A DNA stretch of 64,000 nt, from the NCBI RefSeq assembly GCF_051622035.1, contig NC_135358.1:1676501-1740500 (forward strand), written 5' to 3'. Positions within the stretch are counted from its first letter, which is position 1. The number at the start of each line of letters is the position of its first letter. Shown here one piece after another: positions 10,201 to 22,200 of the stretch. The position numbers were made by a program, and so were the translations under genes. This stretch comes from Arctopsyche grandis (taxonomy: Eukaryota > Arthropoda > Insecta > Trichoptera > Hydropsychidae). The notes beneath the pieces are model-generated. The model did no database searches. It saw only the letters and a program-made list of their open reading frames with translations, and was not told where the DNA came from.

Positions 10201-13200
10201 GTATTGAATAGAAAACAAGAAATCAAAGCGAAGGTCGCTAAAAACCCTCCGAGGACATGAACGAGATTTGAAGCTAGATATTGACAAGTGTACTAACGTC
10301 AGATCAGATTCGATTCCATGCTCTTTACAAGTGAATATCATTTCTTATTGCATTTGAATATGATAGATTAACTTAACCTAACCTAATATGCTTTCAAGAT
10401 AGAGACAAGCAATCGGTTCTTGTCACTCTGTTCTCAATTGGTGAAGCGCGAGCCTCGCAAGACCAAGGAAACCCAAGAAAATGATGAAAAATCTACATCA
10501 GAATCCTACATCCAAAATAGTCGCTCCACTTTTCATCAAACTTTCAGCATGCTCATCCGAATGCGGAACACCGAGAAAAATTGGAAACGAACGGTAAGTT
10601 TATATACAAAAAGTGTATTTCTCAATTTTAATAGTCATACAGCTGGAGAACATATATTTTATTTTATTTTTATATACCAGGAAGGCCTAACAGGTAAACC
10701 CCAATTCGTCTTCGTGGCCAATTACAAACATCGATATACAATTTTTAGGATAATTTTAACAGCAACATATGTAGATACATCTATGGATAAATTTTTGATA
10801 AAGTTACATTTTCAGATCATTTTTTAAAATATAAATGGTCAAACATCGAGATGCTGAAAAACTCGAAAATTTGTGAGACATTTATAGACAAATTTGCAGC
10901 ATTTTTTATTACATACCTCCTTTACGTTTCACTTACGATTACAATTCAGGAAAAAATTTGCCTCTTATCCGATCGTTTTCATACTTTGCCATATTGCTCA
11001 TTTTGGTCATCAGTGTAAGTAAATGGATCCTCCGCCATTACGATGGTGCAAAAATATCGGGTAAGACGCGTTTGAAATTTGAATTTATGAAAAGTGACTG
11101 ACTTTTATCCAGTTTTTAGTTTTAAAAGTTTTCAGTTTTTTTTAGCCAGCAGCATAGCTCGGACGGTAAGCTTCTGCTTACCGTCAAGAAGGTGCCGGGT
11201 TCTATCCCTGAATGAAAATGAATTTTTCAGAGTATGCTGTTGGTCAGACCTGGATTTGTGACTCCAGGTTGATCGTTTCCTATCAGAGTTTGCCAATTTT
11301 CTCTGATTTCATTGTTGAAACGGTTCCCGGAAAAAAAAATTGGCTAAAAATCCTTCCTACCTACTATGTCACCACTATTTGAAAAATTTGATTGAAGTAC
11401 AATAAAAATTTATGTACAATTCATAGATGTCTCGTTAATTTGCGAGTTTTTTCAGTGTCTCGCAATTCAACGACTTATAATAAAAAATGCTGTATTTGTA
11501 TTTGTAATTGGCCAGGAAGGCGCATTGGGATTTACCTGTAAGGCCTTCCTGGTATATATGTAAAAATAAAAAAAAATAAAAAAAATAAAATAAATAAACA
11601 ATGTAGATGGCGGTAGTAAAATAAAATTATTGGTATTTTTATTCAAAATAATAATTATACGATTCAGCCAAATCCGAGATGCTGAAAAGTCGAAAATTGC
11701 AAGAAATGGGTAAAGGTTGCCAATTTGTTGGAACCCTTTCAATCAAAATCAGATAGATTGGCAAACTCTGATGGGAAACAATCGACCGGGAATCATAAAC
11801 CAAGGTCTGGCCAGCAGCGACCAGTGGGAATCGAACCCGTGACCACTTTGTTCGAAAGCATATATGCTAACCACTAGTCCACGCTGCTGGTTGTGTATGT
11901 ATGTGTATGTGTATGCTCGAAACAGACTCAAAACGTCAGCTGAGTGGCATTTTTCAAATGCTGATATTTAAATACTCCGTCACAAACAATTGTTTAATGG
12001 TCCGTACACATTAAGCCAATGAAGGCAAAACTTAGTTGGCACCAGTAGCATACAAAATATCGAAATAAAAATTAAATTAGGCTTAATTTGTACGCACCAT
12101 AACAAGCGATAGACAATCAGCTGATGGTTTGAGTCTTGACAAACTCTAATACTATTATAATTTTTTAATTAAATATGATATCTGCACTAAAAGTTGTTAA
12201 CATACATATTATATATGAAACCACATACGTTGAGTAGCCATATGTTTACCTAAAGGAAACGAATTCATCTCCTTTTAGAAAATTTCCAAAATTGGCACCT
12301 CAACAGTCCAGCAGCCGTTTTGAACATACAGTACAATATGTTTTAAAAATGCAATGAATATTTTTTTTATTTAAAAGCTTACATCTATTATAATTTCAGG
12401 TCTCAATGGAGCACACGTGGAAGAACGAATTGAAAGATTTGATCTGGTTAGAAGTGTCCGCTAAACATGCCGGACGAACGCCAACCCAACACGATTATTA
12501 TCTACTGTCGAAGCGTGAAACTGTACCGATACTTCTACAACAAATATTGGACTATAAGTAATACAACTTATTCTTACAATGCCTTATGTACTGGATCTAC
12601 CATTGTATCAATCTTGAGAATCGTGTTGCCATACGTGTGCTGTAAACCCCCTAAATAGTCAAGAAGCAACTTGGAAGTTTCACTTCGAGAATGTGTGGCT
12701 ATACACAACATTTTTCTTTCTACCCAATGTTTTCTATTTGTAACTCTGTTAATATTAACCTGTGGTTTCGATTATTTCTGACATGTACATACAAGTGAGT
12801 GTGTCTCCGACATTAAAATTACTCCCGCATCACTTAACCCTTTGAGTGCTGACGTCTTTTCTGTTGAAAGCCAGCCACGCTGAAAATTCCAACTAGAATT
12901 ATTTAGAAGTCTAATATAAAGCAGGTATAAGAATTGTAGCTAATCCAAACAACCCCTAGATAACTACCGCTGAGTATTTCGAGTCTTGTAAAGGTGTGTT
13001 TAGACTCTCTAATATATCTTGCAACAATATAAAATCAACATAAGAAGTCTATTAATGAATGTATTTTCCAAAACTAGTTCCATCTTCTTCGTTGTTGTTA
13101 AAATGTAATGCTCACAATCTAAAATACTCAGCAGTTAAAGATATCCATCGGGTAATTCTGCTATGGTTTTAAATTCAGAAATTCCTATGTAAACGAGTCT

Positions 13201-16200
13201 TTATAAACGTTGACAAATGAATGACACGGATTACACGACCCATGTTCAGTGCATTTTGTTTTCAATGCTACCTGGAAAGGCTTAGTTTTCTTGTTTACTT
13301 TGTACATGCTCAAAATACAACGCCTATCGGCGTTGGTCAGCATTCAAAGGGCTAAGTGATGGGGCCAAGTAGACCGTGGAGACCCATTGGCTTGATGATT
13401 CATTTTAAAACTGCAGGTTAAAGTTAATAAGTAGAAATAACAAATGTATGCCAATACATTATGAGCTCATTAGCATTTCTCATGCTATGATGGTAGACCT
13501 CTACAATAAAATCTTGCACTGCTGATTATTTAGCAGTGTCAGACATGTTGTTGTAATGTTTCCAGGTTTATTATTAAAATGTTTATTTCACAGATTTGAA
13601 AATAATGAAAACAAATGCTCACTCTCGGGCATATGGACAACTCAAGTGTCTGTACTAAGCTCTGATAGCGGTATCGCCGGTAGTGTCACTCCAGATATTT
13701 GCGACACTGATACTAATCGTAATATAAACCGTCGATTATATTATCATATACATACATAATTATTTGCACAAGCATTACATATTTCGCTTGATCATTTCAG
13801 AGAAACACGCACAGTGCTTGTGTGTAGATTGTGAAGCGTGCTCAAAGGCAGTGGGTAAAGCCATGTGCGAGGTCAAAGCTCTGATGGACGCGCTAGCGGA
13901 AGCTGAATCCCTGTACACATCGTCTAAATCCATGAGCACTCAACATCCCATGATCAATTCCGATAAGTTTATAAATAAAGTCAAGGTGTGAAGTGCCGAT
14001 TAATTGGAATATATGATATCAGTGCTAAGTATTAAGTGATAAGCTCAATGTTGATTGTTTGTACAGGCTATGTGTCTATGGTACAATATGGTGCATCATC
14101 AACGGTTGAAGATCCTCATAATCAAGAAAATACTATCTAAACACATTTGGAAAGAGTCGACGAAATCTTATCATTACAAGATTCCTGATTCGGATGAATT
14201 GTAATTTTATCATATAATGTTTTACTTAATATAATATGTTTTACACTTAGATTTTTGATTAAAAAAGCCTGGTTTTGGCTTGCGTATTTATGAAAAACTA
14301 GTGTTGTGCCAGATGAAATATCATCGCTTGGGTTATGGCTATAGACACGTTTTTTGGGCATTTTGCTGTTAATGCTTAATTGATGTTAAAATTCGGAATA
14401 GATGCTAAATTCGTAAAATATGCTAATAGATGCTAAAATAACAAACAAAAGTGAAATTTGCATACAATTTATAAAGTTAATAGACAATTTAGAAGGGTCT
14501 TTCTATCCCTTTGCCCATTTATTATGTAAAGAAATTGAGGGGATACAATAGAGCTTGCAGTTTACCATAGACGATGTTTTTCTTGTCGAAACCAAGCAAC
14601 TGCTTTTGTCTACTATGTACTGTAAACAAAAGAAGACAGTTGGAGCTGTGTATCCAAAAGGCTGCTCAAAAAAGCGTCTTAAAACTATACTCGCACTCAA
14701 GACTAAATGAGACAAATCTATTCCTCCAAACATTGAGTAAACTATTCAATCCATCTGTGGCAGCTACAAAATCTAATATTAATGTTTAAGATTGACAGTT
14801 TTATTTTTTAGAAACCTGTCATTGTTTAATGTATTAACAGAGGCTCAATGTTTGGAAGGATATCAGCACTTTTTTAGACAATTAATAGAGAATCTTTAAA
14901 ATTAAAATGATTGTTTGTAAATAATTACACTTTGGAATAAACAGTTTTATTTTTTCTTCCAGAGAATGTTGTAAAAAGGGTGACATCAAATTTAAGAAGA
15001 ATAAAGTGAAATTTGATTTAACCGAATGCGTCATCAAAGACGAAGCCACATCCAGTGAATTTATTGAATGCGTTGAATCGGACGACGATAATGATGTCAA
15101 GCAATCTTCCAAAATCCATATTGAAATAACAAAGAGTGAACCAAAAAGTGTGGAAGCAACCAAAGATGAGGAAAATCCGAATATGGAAATGGAAAAGCTG
15201 TCGGCTAGCTCTCCGTACGAAAGTACAGACTCATCTGTTGGCAGTGTAATATCCAACGAAAGTGGATTCGCATCATCCGTTTACGATAATTCTGATGAAA
15301 ATGAAAAAAATCAATCCATCACGCACACTTTTGATGTTTACAATTTGGGTTCACTGCGCGATTTGACCAAATTACGACTTTACAATCCAAAAATTGTTTC
15401 GCCTTATAGGTATATACATATGAATATATTTTTATCTCTGATGTAATGCTTGTCTGCATAATTAGTAATGATTGATTTTGTCATATATTTTCAGGGATTA
15501 CATAGAAAAAATGCTTAAAGTTAGAGGACTTCGGAGTGCGTTGTATTTCTTGGAAAAATTGCAAGTTGAAGTATTGAAAAAAGCCAGAATGACTTTGGAA
15601 AAGTACAAAGCAAGTCTTTTTTTTTGTCTTTGAGCCTTAAACTCTATACTTAAACGTAACTAAAGCTAATTACCGGTTTTTATTTTCAGGAAGATACTCA
15701 ATCAGAGACAATCGACGACACAGACACTCCGAATATTGAACCGCATATTCAGAACGCGAACGATTCTAACGATTCAGACAACGATTTTCAATACGAACGT
15801 CACACCAGATACGACGTCGACATTGACGAGCTCAAAAACGAATGCTTGGAATTGAAACGATTTGGTGCTTGGTCCGAAGAAACTTTAGACATGTGTCTGC
15901 CTTCATATAGGAATACTTTTCTATTTCTTTCAACTTTACCCCTCGAAAATATACATGAGTTCTTGGCTATGAGACTGGAGACCAAACCGGAGAAACCCTC
16001 TGCTCTTTCTATCAAACAGGTTTTTTAACTTTATAATATAATATATATAAAAACGGACGCGATGTATGTATGTATGTGAATATGTATGTGGCGGAAGCGT
16101 GGACAAGTATGGACATTTAAAAAAAAAAACAAATTTTAGAATACCGGGAGTACCTACATATATGTTGTGCCTAGAGATATTTAATAAAATAAATACACGT

Positions 16201-19200
16201 GAACAATGCGCACAGCCAATCAGAGTGAAGTGGTCCACGTGGACTAAAACGTTTAACCAATTACAGAAACGTATCGTCGTTCTGACCAATGGGTGCATTT
16301 TAAGCATCTGCTATAGGGATGTGGGGTGACGAGCGATCGGTCGAGGAGACGCGGGAAGCGGGCAAGTGGGGGGTGTAGAGCGTCTGACATGTGCTCCTGA
16401 TATTGAGTGCCGAGTGACGGGTGACGTCAGCGTCAGATGCACCTAAGCATGCGCAGGAGCGTGCACACACACACGTTCTTTCATCATTTCGAACAGGTGA
16501 ACGGGTTGGATCGACGAGCGTGTAATGCGCTCACTCAACTTTTTCTGTTAATACGTGGGTGCGCGTGCCTATAAATTACCTTACATTATATTTTTATATA
16601 ACATATAACTTTATTTTAATTCGTGTATCAATTCCTGTCTGAAACCACCCGTTGAAATCAGCGGGCACAACATTAGTTTATAATAGTTTTCAAAAGTATG
16701 TATGTACATGTCTATGTATTTCGAGGATAACTCAAACACCATAATTAAAACTTAATATTGGTGATGAATTTTTTCTTTTATACTCCTTATATTCCTCATG
16801 AACGTATGAATTGGCCGCATCTGATATTTGAATTTGTCGATATTGAACTTGTTACATAATATGTATATATACATACATATAAATTATCTGATTTTTTTTC
16901 AGCTCATACATGAATTAAGGGAAGGTTTGGCCATCGCAGTCAGACTTAGAGGACGTTTCATCCGTCACGTATCCACGGCTCTAATGGCTGAAGACGACAA
17001 CTCTAAACACAGACAGTTCTATGCTCGAGTCATTTCAACTTTTGACAACACTCTGAATGAAGTTTATAAAGTAATTATAATTATGTCACACATATTGATC
17101 ACATTTGATCCTTTTTTATTCAACTTTCTGGTTTGTTTCAGTTGTACCTCTCCTATTTATCCGACTGGGCCACGATGGAGCATCTTCCGCGTGCTCCACT
17201 CGTCGCAGAATGGTCTTTCAATAGATACCTAGCTCAACGATTGTACCTCGCCGCTACAATATCACCGCTCACTTTTTGGTACTTTTAATTGATATACTTT
17301 GTGTTTGTTACTTTATCTATGTACGTAGTAACAATATATGAAGTTTTGTGATCATGCGAAAATTTTAACTCGAGATTTTGAATGATACAAACTTAGAATC
17401 GATTACTGATCACGTTTTCGTGATCTAGAAATAATGTGTGTGTATTTCTGTGTATTTTGGGGATTTTTTGAACACCGTTAGTCCTATCGGTTACTGAAAT
17501 TTTTATCAACACGACGTTATTTTTTTTCAAATTTGTAAGTTGACCGGAAATGGTACCTCCCCTTATATGTAGATGTTCACTTTTTTAAAGTTTTTGAATT
17601 CAATTATCTGCCAAACCGCGAAATGAATCAGACCGAGTTTTTTTTACATGTAATAGAAATTATAAATTTTATACCCTAATATTTTTTGAATATTTTTACC
17701 TGAACCGGAAATAGTACTTTTACTCTAGAGAATCGAGGTTTTTTATGTTTTTCTCAGAAACTTTTTGGTTTGTTAAATTGAAATTTCATATGTAGAAGCT
17801 TAAGCTTAATACCAAGTTATGTATAAAATTTGGTAAGCATCCGTCTACCGGAAGTGGCAGTTTACTCTTGTTCGATTTTTCTTCCACTATTTTTTTCGAC
17901 CCCTTAAACATGTGTGCTCTTCACGAAAAAATTTAAGTATAATTCATATATCAATGTGATGAAAATAAAAAAAAGCACTAAATTTAATAAACCGGAAGTG
18001 GGATTTTTACCTCTTAGAAAGGTCAAAAATGTTGTGACCACGATTCTTTCCACACCCCTGAACGTATCAAGCTGAAAGCTTGTATTTGTATTCTCAATAT
18101 ACTAACTTAGAGCTGCTAAGGTTTTGGTCAGAATTCGCAAACCGGAAGAAGTATTTTTTTTGTAAAACAATATTTCATTATTTTATTTTGACCTTTTAAA
18201 TTAATTTTATTTTCTTGATATTAAATGTGAATGTTGATTATAGTGATTTTAAGTTATAAAAAAATTTCGAACAAAATCCGACAACCGGAAGTAGAACTTT
18301 TGTCTTGTGTAAGTTTCTCTACATTTGCGCTCAATTCGTCTCGAAAATGCTTTCATAACCGGTATGTGTAAACGTGTATGTATATTTAATTATCGAATTT
18401 TGTTTTGTTACCTTCTTATATTCCTCAAATACATTTTGGTTGGTCATATCCGAATTTTTTTAAATGTTATTGTAATTGAGTTTAAATTAAAGTTGCTTGA
18501 CCGTGCGACAATTGGAAGGCGCTGCAGCTCGTCTGAAGACCAAAGTTTTGGAACTGAAAGATACAGCAATATCGTTCACATCAGGAATATCCAAAGGGGA
18601 CAGATCTAACGATATTAAGTAAGTTCATATCATACAAATAAATACATTTTAAAATATGTGTCATGTTTTAAAATCCATCACTATATTCAGATTGGGTGTG
18701 TTGAAAGTATGCCGCGACATACAATGTCTACTATCGGAAGAAAGAGAACGAGCTCTGAGTACTGCCCACTTTGCTAGAATTGTATCAAAACATTTATATC
18801 ACAATGCCGTGTTCAGAGATCATCGACGGAACATATATGTAAGCTTTACAGACATCGATTATAAAACTGTCGAAATTATAATAGGTGTTTTATTTCATTT
18901 TGTATGTATATTATAATGTTGTAGAAAGCAATGGCGTGCGTACAAAGCGTTTTGTGTTCAATCATCGAACAATTACAAGAAACGACGACTCCAAAGCGAC
19001 TGTCCGAGTTAGACGAGTTAGATCGACCGAGCGTTCAATCTCGCACAAAAGAAATCGTTTCCCAAGGATATAAATTTGGATTTGAAGTAAGTATACAGTT
19101 ATTTTTTTTATTTATTTTTTAACATATAAACCAGGAAGGCCTTAAAGGTAAACCCCAATGCGCCTTCCTGGCCAATTACAAAGCAGCATTTTTTATATAA

Positions 19201-22200
19201 GTCACTGAATTACGAGACACTGAAAAACTCGCAAATCAATGAGACATCTATCAAATTGTACACAAACTTATTTATTGCACATTAATCAATCACAAATTAT
19301 AGGTGACATATTGTATAGAAAGGATTTTTTTAGTCAATTTTTTCCGGGAACCGTTTCAACAATGAAATCAGAGAAAATTGGCAAACTCTTATAGGAAACG
19401 ATCAACCTGGAGTCACAAATCCAGGTCTGACCAACAGCATTCTCTGAAAAATTTACAAAGCATTTTCATTTTTTGTTTCAGTTTCATAAGGAAATGTATC
19501 GCCTCGTTAACGATGGCATCGCATCGGATGATTCCATGTCAAAGTCTAGACCGAGGGTCCAGCGATCTGAGAGTATTCAATGCGATGCCATCCAAGCTTC
19601 CATGGAAGAGAATTACTTCCCGTTCACTCCGTTCACACCTACGAGCACGAACAGCGCATTTGTATATCCGGCGAATTACAAGCCGCCTTCTAAAGATGAG
19701 GAAGCTTTAAAATACAGTCTGTACGGTCATAAGAATTTGTTCAAAACATCGTCTCACTTCGACAACGAGTTCACGCTGAAGTCACTGTCTGAATTGACGC
19801 CGGAAGACTTTCAAACCGGAGTGCCCGGTTGTGAAAAGTGTAATAGGACAGTGTTCTGTGAGAACGAATTGAACGAATGTCCGGTCAAAGAATACAATTC
19901 CTCAGATTGCGATTGGCATATGGTGGTGTCAAAGGACCTTATTGAATTTGCCAAGAAATGGATGATCTTTGCCGTTACAAGATGCGAGCGAGGAAAGGGT
20001 CGCAGACCGAGGTAAAATATTTCGCGTATTCTCTTAGACATTCTTTACAATGAATTATTTTCTTGTAACTTTTTACTACCCTCAAATTATTTCATCCCTA
20101 AATGAATGTTTTCTTTTCTAGATGGGCCAGTCACGGATTGGAGTTTTTAATGTTAACCTGCGACCCCCAACATACAAAGCATCTTTCTGATGTGGAATTT
20201 GAGGTTCTGATAAATTTTGAGGTTATATTCTTTTATTCAAGTTTTTATATTTATGCGTTAATGTATATTATAATGTTTTTCAGAAATTCAAATGTATGAT
20301 GGACGCATGTATATCACATGTAATCGGCTCATGTTCTATCAGTGCCAGCTCCGGATCGACCGTCTATACACCTGGCTCCCAACGACCAAGAGTTTCATTT
20401 AATTCTTCTCATGTAAGTTTACTTTTACATATATTATATAACACATTTCATTTGCGTTTATTTTAAGCACCGAGAGGTTACTGGGTTCGATCCCGTACTA
20501 ATCTTTAATACTGCTGGTCAGACTTGAATATTTGTGACTCTAAAGGTCTGACCGCACTATACGGCCGTCGACTGCTGCAGCACGACACAACACGGCAAAG
20601 TTGATACAAAAGGCAACTCTGTCGCGTGACTAGTAGTGCGTTATATCTCATACAAACAATATTTAGCCGCACACTGCCGTTCGTGTCGCAGACGCATAGT
20701 GCGGTCAGACCTTAAAGGTCTGACCGCTCTATGCGTCAACCGAACGATCCGACACTTCACAACAGTATGCGACCAAATATTGTTTGTATGAGACATAACG
20801 CACTGCTCGATATTCGCATGGCGTAGAACGACACCATGCGTCGAAGTTGACTTTCCGACCAACTTTGACGCAAGGTGAAGTGAAGCAGGTGTCGTCGAGG
20901 GAGGTTGCCTTGCGACAATTATTCTCCATCTTCATATCGTGACTTTGAAATAGCATGTAGCCATAATTTTTTGGTTTTTCTCGGTTGTTCTTCTTCCTCG
21001 CATATCAAAGATACTATAATAGCGTCCGTTTCGTCCATCTTGCTCCGAGGTACCGAACGAATGATTGACATAATTAACTGCGTAGTGTCGCATCGCTGTC
21101 GTTCAAGTGCGGTTTACCTAATATTGTCGCACACTGTTGTGAAGTGTCGGATCGTTCGTTTGACGAATAGTGCGGTCAGACCATAAGTCGATTGTTTACT
21201 TTCAGAGTTTGTCAACTTATCTGATTTTATGCGCCTTCCTAGACAATTAATTACAAACATTGCAGCATTTTTTATTACATAAACCGCTGTATTTCGAGTG
21301 GCTGAAGAACACAAAATTAACAATAAATTAATTAATGAAATAATCCATAGAGACATTTATGGATTTAGACTTGTACATAAATCAAATTCAGATATTTATA
21401 TATATATAGGATTTGTTTTTGCCAATTTGATGGAGGAACCATTTCAACAATGAAATCAGAGAAAATTGGCAAACCCTGATAGGAAACGATCGACCTGGAG
21501 TCACAAATATCCAGGTCTGACAGCAGCACTACAAATATATTCAGAAAAATTCTTTTCAATCGAGGTCAGCTCATGGGATCGAACCCGGCGCCTCTTGACG
21601 CTAAGCAGAAGCTTAACGACCGAGCTATGCTGGCTAATATATACATATCTACATATGTAAAAAATAAAATCTCGTTCAAAGGTATTCTTTGAAATTTAAG
21701 CTTTCTTTTTGGTTTCATAAGAATACCTTTAAAATGGCATCTCCAAAACTGATGCCATTACTAGAATTAACATCCCAGATATTTCCATGAATCGGACCAT
21801 TTTCTAGGTCATCAAAATTTGTACTAGGCGTTGATTACTATCTATTTTAATACACTATTGTTTGTTTCAGAATCCATTTTCAAATAAAACGTTTCAATCT
21901 GTATCGCCATCTACGCCTCCTATAGAAAACTCTCCAAATTTACAAAACTGTGTAGAAGACAATGGTGAATTTTGGTCTTGTGAAGATTAAATCACTAACA
22001 ATACAGTATTAGTACTTTTCAATTCGATTTTTCAGAAGCCGATCGTCAAAGTAGAAAGATCTCGGTTTTAAAAGAGCTCGATTGTAAAAGAGATGCTAAT
22101 CTTCGGCGTGCTGGCGCCATAGGCAATGTGAAACACAGCATTGAATCCAGGGATCATTTCCGTCCTCGTCCGGTAACTTTCAAATGGCAGCGTGGTATAA

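Noticed and set aside
11820-11905. tRNA gene on the minus strand
   Set aside because: Same as the other SINE heads; the stem does not close and the SINE body follows.
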